The notes below the pieces were generated by a model. That model had not been told where the DNA came from and ran no database searches. It saw nothing but the letters and a program-made list of their open reading frames with translations. A DNA stretch of 64,000 bases from positions 5,390,351 to 5,454,350 of the forward strand of contig NZ_AP019700.1 of NCBI RefSeq assembly GCF_006738645.1, read 5' to 3'. The translations under genes and the position numbers were made by a program. How positions within the stretch are numbered: the stretch's first letter is position 1; the number at the start of each line of letters is the position of its first letter. This document shows positions 26,971 to 35,383 of this stretch, in pieces. This DNA comes from Stella humosa (lineage in GTDB: Bacteria > Pseudomonadota > Alphaproteobacteria > ATCC43930 > Allostellaceae).

Positions 26971-27606
26971 ATGCCGCTCCTGCACGCAACCCGCATCGCC
27001 CGCGATGCATCGCCTGCCCTCCGGCAGATTGCCCGGACGGTAGCGCACGCCACCGCCCCGGCCCGGCCCTATGCCGACCGTGCAGTCTCCTCCATCACCT
27101 TCTTCGGCATCGGTTTCCTGGTCGGCACCGCCTGCTGGCTGATGATGCGCGAGTATGTCGCCGAGCCGAACGGATTTGCCGCCAGTTGGCTGATGGTCAT
27201 GCTGATCGGCCTGGTCACCGGGACGCTCTGCGGCTTTGCCGCCATGGCCGTTGCGGCGACGCTGCAGGCCGCCCGGGCACGGCCACCCGCCTCGCTCGCC
27301 CATCTGCCGGACCCGAGCCCGCTGGCCACCGTCGGACCCCTGCTGGCCCCGCTGGTCGCGGCAGTCCGCAGCCAGTTCGGCCGCTGGGGCGGCAAGGCAG
27401 GCGTGGCGGCGCGTCAGCCGATCCGGGCGAGCACGCGGTCGAGCGCGCCTGTGTCGTCCCATTCGATGGCGACCCGCAGCACGGCCACCCGCGCGCGCCA
27501 GGAGGGCGGCAAGCGCACCGCGTCCTTGGCCGTCGTCACCAGCCGCGCGCCCAAGCCGGCCGCCAAGCCCTCCAAGCGCAAGAGCTCGTCGCCGCGGAAG
27601 CGGTGA
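26971..27606 (+). CDS. Putative two-helix membrane protein, 3' end antisense to lpxK
   Basis: No family recognised. From ATG 26971 the frame codes for 211 residues. Two hydrophobic helices are clear (about 40-60 and 68-95: SITFFGIGFLVGTACWLMM and WLMVMLIGLVTGTLCGFAAM), with a basic N-terminal tail. The last 64 residues lie opposite the 3' end of lpxK and are Arg/Ser/Lys-rich, so they may be a by-product of the antisense frame; no earlier stop exists. A good promoter-like sequence sits immediately upstream. It follows chrR by 121 bases and could be read with it. The membrane part is probably real; the tail is doubtful. Confidence 0.55.
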   Translation: MPLLHATRIARDASPALRQIARTVAHATAPARPYADRAVSSITFFGIGFLVGTACWLMMREYVAEPNGFAASWLMVMLIGLVTGTLCGFAAMAVAATLQAARARPPASLAHLPDPSPLATVGPLLAPLVAAVRSQFGRWGGKAGVAARQPIRASTRSSAPVSSHSMATRSTATRARQEGGKRTASLAVVTSRAPKPAAKPSKRKSSSPRKR

Positions 27607-28367
27607 TGATCGGGAAAGGCCCGCGCCGCCACCGGATCGGCGCCCAGCCCGCGCAGGGTCGCGAAGAATTTTTCGGGCCGGCCGATCCCGGCAAAAGCCA
27701 CGATCGGCGCCCCGGGCGCGAAGGATAGCGGCATCTTCGGCACCAGCCGCGCCTGCAGGACCGGCAGCGGCGAGCTGGCAGCGATGCCGTGCCGATCCTG
27801 GCCGATCACGACCACGGCGTCGGCGCGGGTGAGGCCCACGCGCACCGGCTCGCGCAGCGGCCCGGCTGGAAAGACCAGCCCGTTGCCGAACCCCGCCTCG
27901 CCATCGACCACGATCAGCGACAGGTCCTTGGCCAGGGTCGGGTTCTGGAAGCCGTCGTCCAGCAGCAGCAGGCGGGCCCGGGCGGCGATCGCGGCGCGAG
28001 CGCCGGCCACCCGGTCGCGCGCCACCCATACCGGCGTGCGGCGGGCCAGCAGCAACGGCTCGTCGCCCACATCCTCGGCCGAATGCAGCTTGGGATCGAC
28101 CCGCACCGGCCCCGCCAGCCGCCCGCCATAGCCACGGGTGACGATATGCGGCTGGCGCTGCGCCAGCCGCCGGGCGAGGTCGAGCACGACCGGAGTCTTG
28201 CCCGTGCCGCCCACCGTCAGGTTGCCGACGCAGACGACCGGCACCGATGCCTGCCAGGGCGTAACCAGCGATCGCCGGACCGCCCCGCCCAGTGCATAGG
28301 CCGCACCCAGGGGCCGCAGCAGCACCGCCAGGGGCCCGCCGATCTGCCAGAAGTCAGGCGCCCGCAC
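27414..28367 (-). CDS. lpxK: Tetraacyldisaccharide 4'-kinase
   Basis: LpxK phosphorylates the 4' position of the lipid A disaccharide at the inner membrane. The 317-residue product starts at GTG 28367, giving the family opening VRAPDFWQ, and overlaps the waaA stop by 14 bases. The P-loop is GNLTVGGTGKTPV (about 48-60); the catalytic DDGFQNP, the HIVTRGYGG block and the C-terminal TTAKDAVRLP are all present. It is the last gene of an acyltransferase-waaA-lpxK run. Its 3' 193 bases are overlapped by an open frame on the other strand. Confidence 0.94.
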   Translation of the reverse strand: MRAPDFWQIGGPLAVLLRPLGAAYALGGAVRRSLVTPWQASVPVVCVGNLTVGGTGKTPVVLDLARRLAQRQPHIVTRGYGGRLAGPVRVDPKLHSAEDVGDEPLLLARRTPVWVARDRVAGARAAIAARARLLLLDDGFQNPTLAKDLSLIVVDGEAGFGNGLVFPAGPLREPVRVGLTRADAVVVIGQDRHGIAASSPLPVLQARLVPKMPLSFAPGAPIVAFAGIGRPEKFFATLRGLGADPVAARAFPDHHRFRGDELLRLEGLAAGLGARLVTTAKDAVRLPPSWRARVAVLRVAIEWDDTGALDRVLARIG

Positions 28368-29655
28368 GGACCGCCCCGCCGGTGTCGGACAGGCGATCCA
28401 GCAGGGGCGCCAGTGCCTCCATGGTGCGGTCGAGGGCGCCCGCCTCCTCCCCAGCGACCCGGCGCGCGGCCTGGCCGCGGCGCGACCGTTCGGCCGGATC
28501 GGCCAGCAAGCGGGCGACGGCGGCGGCCAGGCTGCCGGCGTCGGCGACCGGCAGCGTGGCGTCCGCCTGTCGCAACCTTTCTGCCACGCCTGCGAAATTG
28601 GCCATGTCGGGGCCGTGCAGGATGGCAGCACCGACCAGGGCCGGCTCCAACGGATTGTGGCCGCCGCGTCCGACATCGAAGGAGCCCGCCACCAGCACGA
28701 TGTCGGCCAGCCGCAGATAGAGCGCCATCTCGCCCAGCGTGTCGCCAACCAGGACCGCGGTGTCGGGGCCGACAGCGTCGCCGCCGGTGCGCAGTACGGC
28801 CGGCAGCCCGGCCGCCGCCGCCAGCGCCGCCACGTCGGCCCCGCGCTGCGGGTGGCGCGGCACCAGGACCAGCAGCAGGTCGGGGCACCCGGCCCGCAGC
28901 CGCGCATGGGCAGCCAGGACGAGTTCGTCCTCGCCCGGGTGGGTGCTGACGGCCAGCCAGCAGGGCCGGCGCCCGATCGACGCCCGGGCCGCGGCCAGCG
29001 CCGCCGGGTCGGCCTCGCCCAGCATGGCCGCCGCCTTGAGGTTGCCGACGACGCGGACGTCGCGCCCGCCGAGGCTGGCGAATCGGGCGGCCTGAACGGC
29101 ATCCGGCACCAGGATCGGCGCGAACGGCCCGATGATGGCGGCCGCCCATCGGCCGAACCGCCGCCAGTTGCGGTGCGACCGCGCGGACAGACGCCCATTC
29201 AGCAGGGCCATCGGGATATCCCGGCGTGCCGTTTCCGCCACCAGGTTCGGCCACAACTCCGATTCCATCCACAGGGCCGCGTCCGGCCGCCAATGGTCGA
29301 GGAACCGGCGGACCCAGGCCGGCCGGTCGGCAGGGATATAGGCGTGCTGCGCACCCGCCGGCAGACGGTCCGCCAGCATCGCCGCCGCCGTCATGGTGCC
29401 GGACGTCACCAGCAGCCCCAGTTCCGGCCGCTCCATGGCAAGCCGATGCAGCAGCGGCAATGCGGCCATGGTCTCGCCGACACTGGCGCCGTGGCACCAT
29501 AGCAGCGGGCCCGGCGGCCGCGCGCGGGTCGACCTGCCAAGCCGCTCGGCAAAGCGCGCGGGATCTTCCTTGCCGCGGGCAAGGCGCCGGCGCAGGTACC
29601 ACAGGATCGCCGGCCCCGCCGCTGTCGTCAGGCCGCGATAGATATGCGCGATCAC
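28354..29655 (-). CDS. waaA: 3-deoxy-D-manno-octulosonic acid (Kdo) transferase
   Basis: WaaA adds Kdo from CMP-Kdo to the lipid A precursor on the cytoplasmic face. The 433-residue GT30 protein has an N-terminal membrane-associated segment, the N-domain motif WCHGASVGETMAALPL, MESELWPN and STHPGEDE, and the C-terminal GSFDVGRGGHNPLEPA. The last motif differs from the common GSFVPxGGHNPLEPA by an inserted residue. Start GTG 29655 overlaps the stop of the upstream acyltransferase (GTGA), and its stop overlaps lpxK. Number of Kdo residues added cannot be told from sequence. Confidence 0.94.
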   Translation of the reverse strand: MIAHIYRGLTTAAGPAILWYLRRRLARGKEDPARFAERLGRSTRARPPGPLLWCHGASVGETMAALPLLHRLAMERPELGLLVTSGTMTAAAMLADRLPAGAQHAYIPADRPAWVRRFLDHWRPDAALWMESELWPNLVAETARRDIPMALLNGRLSARSHRNWRRFGRWAAAIIGPFAPILVPDAVQAARFASLGGRDVRVVGNLKAAAMLGEADPAALAAARASIGRRPCWLAVSTHPGEDELVLAAHARLRAGCPDLLLVLVPRHPQRGADVAALAAAAGLPAVLRTGGDAVGPDTAVLVGDTLGEMALYLRLADIVLVAGSFDVGRGGHNPLEPALVGAAILHGPDMANFAGVAERLRQADATLPVADAGSLAAAVARLLADPAERSRRGQAARRVAGEEAGALDRTMEALAPLLDRLSDTGGAVRAGA

Positions 29656-30377
29656 CGGCCGGGCCGGCGCGGTATCGGCCCGTCGCCCGGGGGCGGCCCC
29701 GGCTCGATCGGGACCTGGCCGCAGCGGCGATCGGCCTCGGCCGACAGCAGGTTCATCGCCTGCTCCAGCCGCTGGCGATAGGTTTCCAGGTCGCCATCGC
29801 GCGGCACATGGATCGCCTCACCCCACAGAAACACGCCGCGGCCGAACGGCAATGCCAGCACGAAGCGATCCCAGCTGCGCAGGATGCGGCGCCGGCTGAC
29901 GCCGAAGGTGACCGGGATGATCGGCACGCCCGACAGGCGGGCTGCCGCCACGACGCCCGGCGAAGCGCGCATCCGCGGGCCGCGCGGGCCGTCCGGGGTG
30001 ATGCCGACGGAGTTGCCCGCCCCCAGCGTGCGCAGCATGACGCGCAGCGCCTCCGCCCCGCCGCGCTTGGTCGATCCGGCCCGGGTGCCGATGGCGAAAT
30101 ACTGCATCGCCTCGGCGATCAGGCGGCCGTCGCGGTGGGCGGAAATCAGCATCTGCATGGACTTGCCCCGCCGCCAGGCGAGCGGGATCATCAGCAGCCG
30201 GCCATGCCAGAAGCACAGGATGAAGGGCTTGTCCTGGTCCCATGCGGCCAGGTGGTCGGTCGCCCCCTCGACGCGCCAGCGTCCGGTCCGCCAGATGAGG
30301 CGGATGTAGAACTGGATCAGCCATCCGAGGATGGCGCGGAACCAATCCTGGGCTGCGAGGGTCTTGAGTATCCGCAT
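29652..30377 (-). CDS. DUF374-type lysophospholipid acyltransferase family protein
   Basis: A 241-residue acyltransferase-fold protein of the kind found directly before waaA in alphaproteobacteria. An N-terminal hydrophobic segment (about 14-30) anchors it. Instead of the classical HxxxxD it has FWHGRLLMIP, followed by SAHRDGRLIAEAM, the RGSTKRGG-like TRAGSTKRGGAEALR, and TPDGPRGP, all DUF374 marks. It is probably a lipid A or lysolipid acyltransferase at the inner membrane; the substrate is unproven. It overlaps waaA by four bases and starts 83 bases after the glycosyltransferase gene upstream. Confidence 0.88.
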   Translation of the reverse strand: MRILKTLAAQDWFRAILGWLIQFYIRLIWRTGRWRVEGATDHLAAWDQDKPFILCFWHGRLLMIPLAWRRGKSMQMLISAHRDGRLIAEAMQYFAIGTRAGSTKRGGAEALRVMLRTLGAGNSVGITPDGPRGPRMRASPGVVAAARLSGVPIIPVTFGVSRRRILRSWDRFVLALPFGRGVFLWGEAIHVPRDGDLETYRQRLEQAMNLLSAEADRRCGQVPIEPGPPPGDGPIPRRPGR

Positions 30378-30459
30378 CGTCCAGCAATTGCGAAGGCCGC
30401 GGCCTGGGCCGCCGAAGCGGGCGGACCATACACGCGATCAGCGCCCGGCGGAAAAACCC

Positions 30460-31458
30460 TCAGCGCGCCGGGACGAGATTGTCCAGGAACTGATCGGCCG
30501 AGCGCGCCCAGGAGAAGCCCTCGGCATGGGCCCGGCAGCGGCCGGCGGGGATATTCAGGGCCGCGCGTGCGGCCCGGCCCAGGTCCTCCGACAGGATGCC
30601 GGCCGTCGAGCCGCCCACCACGTCGACCGGGCCCGGCACGGGGAAGGCCGCGACCGGCACGCCCGACGCCAGCGCCTCCAGCATCACCAGCCCGAACGTG
30701 TCGGTCCGGCTGGGAAAGACGAACACGTCGGCGGCCCGGAAATGATGGGCCAGATCCGGGCCACTGCGCGAGCCCACGAAGACCGCGCCAGGGTGGCGGG
30801 CGGCCAGCACCGCGCGCTGCGGGCCGCAGCCGACCACAACCTTGGTCCCCGGCAGGTCGAGGACGAGGAACGCTTCCAGGTTCTTCTCCACCGCCACGCG
30901 CCCGACATTGAGGAAGATGGGCCGCGGCAGATCGTAGAGGTCCTTCGGCCCCGGCCGGAAGAGGGTCGTGTCGACCCCGCGCGACCAGCGGCGCAGGTTG
31001 CGGAAGCCGCGGCCGGCCAGTTCGCCCATCAGGCTGTCGGTCGCCACCATCACCCTTGCCGCCGGGGCGTGGAAGCGACGCATCCAGCCATGCAGCCAGG
31101 CCGCCGGCACACCCGTTCGGGCGGCGACATAGTCGGGAAAGCGCGTGTGAAAGGCGGTGGTGAAGGCCAGGCGGCGGCGGCGGCAATAGGCCCGGGCCGC
31201 CATTCCGAGCGGACCCTCGGTGGCGATGTGGATGGCGTCGGGTGCGGCATCGTCCAGCCGCCGCCCCATGCCACGTCCGGGCAGCAGGGCCAGGCGAATC
31301 TCTCTATAGCCCGGGCAGGGGACGGTGGAGAAGGCGTCGGGCGCGATCACGGTCACGGAATGGCCGCGCCGCTCGAGCTCGTCCTTCAGCGTCGTCAGGG
31401 TGCGTACGACGCCATTCACCTGCGGGTGCCAGGCGTCGCTGACGATGGCGAGGTTCAC
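30460..31458 (-). CDS. GT4-family glycosyltransferase
   Basis: A 332-residue GT-B glycosyltransferase. The N-domain opens with AIVSDAWHPQVNGVVRTL, the mark of the mannosyltransferase-like GT4 group; the C-domain has LNVGRVAVEKNLEAFL, and the nucleotide-sugar E-x7-E motif in FGLVMLEALASGVPVAAF. There is no signal peptide or membrane helix; it acts on the cytoplasmic face. Its GTG start overlaps the stop of the metallophosphoesterase gene (GTGA), so the two form a coupled pair that I remember from other Rhodospirillales. The likely product is a glycolipid, perhaps a mannosyl- or glucosyl-diacylglycerol, but the sugar and acceptor cannot be read. Confidence 0.9.
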   Translation of the reverse strand: MNLAIVSDAWHPQVNGVVRTLTTLKDELERRGHSVTVIAPDAFSTVPCPGYREIRLALLPGRGMGRRLDDAAPDAIHIATEGPLGMAARAYCRRRRLAFTTAFHTRFPDYVAARTGVPAAWLHGWMRRFHAPAARVMVATDSLMGELAGRGFRNLRRWSRGVDTTLFRPGPKDLYDLPRPIFLNVGRVAVEKNLEAFLVLDLPGTKVVVGCGPQRAVLAARHPGAVFVGSRSGPDLAHHFRAADVFVFPSRTDTFGLVMLEALASGVPVAAFPVPGPVDVVGGSTAGILSEDLGRAARAALNIPAGRCRAHAEGFSWARSADQFLDNLVPAR

Positions 31459-32276
31459 GTCCCGGCCCCGTCCTGCGGACCCGCATGCGCCAGGGTCATG
31501 GCCGGCCGCATCGGATCGAGCGCGCGGAGCTGCATCCAGTCGACGATCTCCAGCCGGCCGTCCAGATGCTCCACCAGCGCGGTACAGCTTTCGACCCAGT
31601 CCCCGTCGTTGCAATAGAGGACGCCGTCGATCATCCGCATCTCGGCCTTGTGGATATGGCCGCACACCACCCCGTCGACATGGCGTCGGCGGGCCTCGTC
31701 GGCGACCGCCTGCTCGAAGCGGCCGACATACTCCACCGCGTTCTTCACCCGCTGCTTCACATAGGCGGACAGCGACCAGTACGAGAAGCCGAGGTGGCGG
31801 CGGACGACGTTGAAGTGGTGGTTGACCGCCATCAGCAGGTCGTAGCCGGCATCCCCCACCAGGGCCAGCCAGCGGGCATGGCGCACGACCGCATCGAAGC
31901 GGTCGCCATGGAGCACCAGCAGCCGGCGCCCGTCGGCCGTCTCGTGCACCAGCTCGTCGACGACCAGGATGCCGCCGAACTGCAACTCCAGGAAATGCCG
32001 GAACATCTCGTCGTGGTTGCCCGGCAGGTAGACGACGTTGGTGCCCTTGCGGGCCTTGCGCAGCAGCTTCTGGACGACGTCGTTGTGGCTCTGGTGCCAG
32101 TACCAGGACCGCTTGAGCCGCCAGCCATCGACGATGTCGCCCACGAGATAGAGGTTCTCGGATTCGCTGTGGCGCAGGAAATCGAGCAGGAACTCTGCCT
32201 TGCAGCCCCGCGTGCCGAGATGGACGTCGGAGATCCAGATCGTCCGGTACTGCCGCACCATCGGCATGTGCGTCAT
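31455..32276 (-). CDS. UDP-2,3-diacylglucosamine diphosphatase-like metallophosphoesterase
   Basis: A 273-residue calcineurin-like phosphoesterase. All metal motifs are present: ISDVHLGTRG, LVGDIVDGW, LPGNHDE, LHGDRFD and VCGHIHKAEM. The sequence resembles the LpxH-related family annotated as UDP-2,3-diacylglucosamine diphosphatase, but many alphaproteobacteria use LpxI for that step, so this relative may hydrolyse another lipid pyrophosphate. I use ATG 32276 (MTHMPMVRQY), which has a GGGTGG site; a GTG at 32285 would add three residues. It is translationally coupled to the downstream glycosyltransferase, implying a joint lipid pathway. Confidence 0.85.
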   Translation of the reverse strand: MTHMPMVRQYRTIWISDVHLGTRGCKAEFLLDFLRHSESENLYLVGDIVDGWRLKRSWYWHQSHNDVVQKLLRKARKGTNVVYLPGNHDEMFRHFLELQFGGILVVDELVHETADGRRLLVLHGDRFDAVVRHARWLALVGDAGYDLLMAVNHHFNVVRRHLGFSYWSLSAYVKQRVKNAVEYVGRFEQAVADEARRRHVDGVVCGHIHKAEMRMIDGVLYCNDGDWVESCTALVEHLDGRLEIVDWMQLRALDPMRPAMTLAHAGPQDGAGT

Positions 32277-32383
32277 GCCGTCCACCCCGGTAAGGAAGAA
32301 GGGATCGCTCGGGCGCCATCCCTACCAAGTTCCCGTTACGGTTCGGCGTCGCCACCCGGTCGCGGGCGCCGGGCGATCATGCT

Positions 32384-33208
32384 ATGCGGCGGGGCATGGA
32401 AAAGACCGGCGGACATTTCCTGGCCGCGATTCGCCGCCGCGACGATGTGGAGCGGCCGGACGCCTTCCCCTGGACCCTGCCGCTGGCGACGACGCTGGAA
32501 GAACTGCATTTCCCGGCAGCCGTAACCTTCCTGGTCGGCGAGAACGGCTGCGGCAAGTCGACCCTGCTCGAGGGGCTGGCGGCGGGCATGCAGGCGGTTG
32601 CCGCCGGCAGCGCCGACATCGCGCGCGACCCCTCGCTGGCGGCCGCGCGCAGCTTTGCCCGCGGTTTCCGCTTCATCCGCCGGCGCCATGCGCGCACGCG
32701 GCTGTTCCTCAGGGCCGAGGATGTCATGGGCTATGGCCGCCGCCTGTCGGGCGAGGCCGCCGAACTGGACGCGATCGCCGGCGAGCTGATGGCGACGCTG
32801 CCGGAAGGGATCGGCCGCACGCGCGCCGTCGGCCTTGCGCGGGCGCAGCGCGCGGCCCTGACCACACGCTATGGCGAGAACCCGGACGGTCGCTCGCACG
32901 GCGAGACCTTCCTGGCCCTGTTGCAGACGCGGCTGGTGCCGAACGGCCTCTATTTCCTGGACGAGCCGGAGACGCCGCTGTCGCCCGCGCGCGTCCTGGC
33001 CCTGATGGCCCTGCTGAAGGACCGGGTGGCGGCGGGTTGCCAGTTCGTCATTGCCACCCACTCGCCGATCCTGATGGCACTGCCCGGGGCCGCCATCCTG
33101 CTGATCGAGGCGGACCGCATCGAACCCGTCGCCTATGACGAGGTCGAGCATGTCCGCCTGACCCGGGCGTTCCTGGCCGAGCCGGAACGCTTCCTGCGCC
33201 GCCTATAG
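32384..33208 (+). CDS. Stand-alone ABC/AAA-type ATPase
   Basis: A 274-residue ATP-binding protein with Walker A GENGCGKSTLLE (about 52-63), an ABC-like signature SHGETFLALL (about 186-195) and Walker B LYFLDEPETPLS (about 204-215), then a switch His in ATHSPILMA. It belongs to the small single-domain predicted ATPases (COG3910-like) that occur without a permease. No membrane helix. The role is unknown; relatives are often annotated only as AAA family ATPase. It sits alone between the lpxH-like gene (divergent) and pmbA (convergent, 11-base gap). The start could also be ATG 32396. Confidence 0.85.
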   Translation: MRRGMEKTGGHFLAAIRRRDDVERPDAFPWTLPLATTLEELHFPAAVTFLVGENGCGKSTLLEGLAAGMQAVAAGSADIARDPSLAAARSFARGFRFIRRRHARTRLFLRAEDVMGYGRRLSGEAAELDAIAGELMATLPEGIGRTRAVGLARAQRAALTTRYGENPDGRSHGETFLALLQTRLVPNGLYFLDEPETPLSPARVLALMALLKDRVAAGCQFVIATHSPILMALPGAAILLIEADRIEPVAYDEVEHVRLTRAFLAEPERFLRRL

Positions 33209-33219
33209 AAGCGGCCGGG

Positions 33220-34566
33220 TCAGCGCCCGGCGATGGTCATCTCCGGCACCAGGACGGTGGGGGCGTTGGTGCCATAGCGGAACTCCAGGTCGCTGGCGGG
33301 CACCAGCGTGGCGAACATGTCCTTGAGGTTGCCGGCGATGGTGACCTCGCTGACGGGATAGGCGATCTCGCCATCCTCGATCCAGAAGCCGGACGCGCCG
33401 CGGCTGTAGTCGCCGGTGACGCCGTTGACGCCGAAGCCCATCAGCCCGGTGACGTAGAGACCGCGCCCGGCCCGCTTCAGCAGTTCGGCCGGGCTGGCTT
33501 CGCCTGGTGCGAGGTAAAGGTTGGTCGTCGTCGGCGAGGGCGGGCCGCCGGTCCCCCGGGACGCATTGCCGGTCGATTGCAGACCGAGCTGGCGGGCCGT
33601 GACCAGGTCGAGGACCCAGGTCCGCAGGACGCCGTCCTCGACCAGCGCGCGCCGGGCCGCCGGTAGCCCCTCGCCATCGAAGGGCCGCGAACGCAGGCCC
33701 CGGGCGCGCAAGGGGTCGTCGATCACCGAGACGCCGGGGGCGAAGACAGCGCTGCCCATGCGGTCCTTGAGGAAGCTGGTGCCGCGGGCGATCGACTGGC
33801 CGTTGATGGCCCCGGCGAAATGCCCGACCAGCCCGCCCGAAACCCGGGGGTCGAAGACGATGGCGGCCTTGGTGGTCGCGGCCTTCTGCGGCTTCAGGCG
33901 TCGGATCGCCCGCTCGCCGGCGCTGCGGCCGACATCCTCGGGCTGGCGCAGGTCGGCGCCGTAGACGGCCGAGGTGAAGTCGTAGTCGCGCTCCATGCCG
34001 GTACCCTCGCCGGCGAGGACCGAGACGCTGAGCGACCAGCCCGAGCCTTCGTAGCTGCCGGCAAAGCCGTTGGAGGCCACGAGCGATACGCGGCTGCGCG
34101 ACCAGCCGGCCTCCGCCCCTTCGGAGTTGGTGACGCCAGGCACCGCGCGGGCGGCCTCCTCGGTCCGACGCGCCCAGTCGATCAGCATTTCCGCGGTCGG
34201 CTCCGAGGGGTCCGACAGGTCCATGTCGGGCCAGCTGCGGGCGATCGCCTCCGGGTCGGCCAGGCCGCAATAGGGATCTTCCGGCACCGCGCGGGCCATG
34301 GCGACAGCGCGCTCGACCAGTTCATCCAGCGCCTTGGCGCTGAGGTCGGAGGAGGAAACGACCGCCTGCCGGCGACCGACCAGGACGCGCAGGCCCAGGT
34401 CCTGCCCTTCGGATCGCTCCAGCTTCTCGGTCTCACCCAGGCGCTGGGCGTGGGAAATCGAGGTCCCCTCCACATGCACGGCATCGGCCGCGTCGGCCCC
34501 GGCGCGGCGCGCGCGGGCGATGAGGTCCGACAGCAGGTCGAGGGTTGCCTGGGAATCCGTCGTCAT
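33220..34566 (-). CDS. pmbA: TldE/PmbA-family metalloprotease partner
   Basis: A 448-residue PmbA (TldE) protein. With TldD it forms a heterodimeric protease that trims peptides such as microcin B17 precursor and the CcdA antitoxin in E. coli. The N-terminal domain contains SHAQRLGETEKLERSEGQDLGLRV split over conserved glycines, and the C-terminal part has STGNASRG, TNLYLAPGE and GVNGVTGDYSRGASGFWIEDG. Like other TldE subunits it lacks the HExxxH zinc motif, which is present in tldD 24 kb away. I start it at ATG 34566 (MTTDSQATLD); the open frame upstream has no family features. Confidence 0.93.
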   Translation of the reverse strand: MTTDSQATLDLLSDLIARARRAGADAADAVHVEGTSISHAQRLGETEKLERSEGQDLGLRVLVGRRQAVVSSSDLSAKALDELVERAVAMARAVPEDPYCGLADPEAIARSWPDMDLSDPSEPTAEMLIDWARRTEEAARAVPGVTNSEGAEAGWSRSRVSLVASNGFAGSYEGSGWSLSVSVLAGEGTGMERDYDFTSAVYGADLRQPEDVGRSAGERAIRRLKPQKAATTKAAIVFDPRVSGGLVGHFAGAINGQSIARGTSFLKDRMGSAVFAPGVSVIDDPLRARGLRSRPFDGEGLPAARRALVEDGVLRTWVLDLVTARQLGLQSTGNASRGTGGPPSPTTTNLYLAPGEASPAELLKRAGRGLYVTGLMGFGVNGVTGDYSRGASGFWIEDGEIAYPVSEVTIAGNLKDMFATLVPASDLEFRYGTNAPTVLVPEMTIAGR

Positions 34567-34765
34567 CGGCGGTGACCTCGTGGGGATCGGGCGGGGGAAG
34601 AAGATCGGGAGGGCGGTAGGGCCGCCTGCTCCGATGTGGCCGCTCGGCGCGGCGGCGTCAACCGCCGAGCACGGCAAGGCGTGCCGGTGCACATGAACCG
34701 AAGGGCAGTGCCGGGCGACGCAACGCGGTACAGTTCGGCCAGCCGGCCGCCCGCGAAGGAGCACC

Positions 34766-35383
34766 ATGGCGATCACCCTCTATGCCCTGAAGCCGCGCTT
34801 CCAGGCCCTGCTGCACCCGGCGGTCGGCCGCATGGCGGCAGCCGGCGTGACCGCCAACCAGGTTACACTGGCCGCCGCCGCCGGCTCGGTCCTGCTGGGT
34901 GGCCTGCTGGCGCTGCAGGGGCCGGCGCGGCCGGCGCTCTTCCTGCTGCTGCCGGCCTGGCTGGCGCTGCGCATGGCGCTGAATGCCGTCGACGGCATGC
35001 TGGCGCGCGAGTTCGGCCAGAAGAGCCGGCTCGGCGCCTTTCTCAACGAGCTGGGGGACGTCGTATCCGATGCCGCCCTCTACCTGCCGTTCGCCCTGGT
35101 CGCCCCGTTCGCGCCGGCCTGGGTGGTGATCGTCGTCGTCCTGGCGGTGACGGGGGAGCTGGCCGGCGTCCTGGGCCAGACGATCGGCGCCAGCCGGCGC
35201 TATGACGGGCCGCTCGGCAAGAGCGACCGCGCGCTGGTGTTCGGCGCGCTCGGCCTCTGGGTCGGGCTGGCGCCCCTGCCGGCCATGATCGCCTGGGCGA
35301 TGCCGGTCCTGGCGGTACTGGCGGCGGTGGGCATCGTCAATCGCGTGCGCCGGGCATTGGCCGAGGCGGAGGGCCGGGCATGA
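34766..35383 (+). CDS. CDP-alcohol phosphatidyltransferase family protein
   Basis: A 205-residue inner-membrane protein with about six hydrophobic helices. The catalytic CDP-alcohol phosphotransferase signature appears as NAVDGMLAREFGQ followed by LNELGDVVSD; the first Asp of the consensus is Asn here, as I recall for YnbA-like members. Such enzymes swap CMP of CDP-diacylglycerol for an alcohol. It is the first gene of a three-gene run (ATGA overlaps) with an acyltransferase and a CdsA homologue, like ynbA-ynbC-ynbB of E. coli. The product lipid is unknown. An AAGGA ribosome site precedes ATG 34766. Confidence 0.9.
   Translation: MAITLYALKPRFQALLHPAVGRMAAAGVTANQVTLAAAAGSVLLGGLLALQGPARPALFLLLPAWLALRMALNAVDGMLAREFGQKSRLGAFLNELGDVVSDAALYLPFALVAPFAPAWVVIVVVLAVTGELAGVLGQTIGASRRYDGPLGKSDRALVFGALGLWVGLAPLPAMIAWAMPVLAVLAAVGIVNRVRRALAEAEGRA

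Noticed and set aside
33220-34776. Longer pmbA start at 34776
   Set aside because: The extra 70 residues are proline- and histidine-rich, unlike the family, and lie in the gap before the divergent lipid operon.
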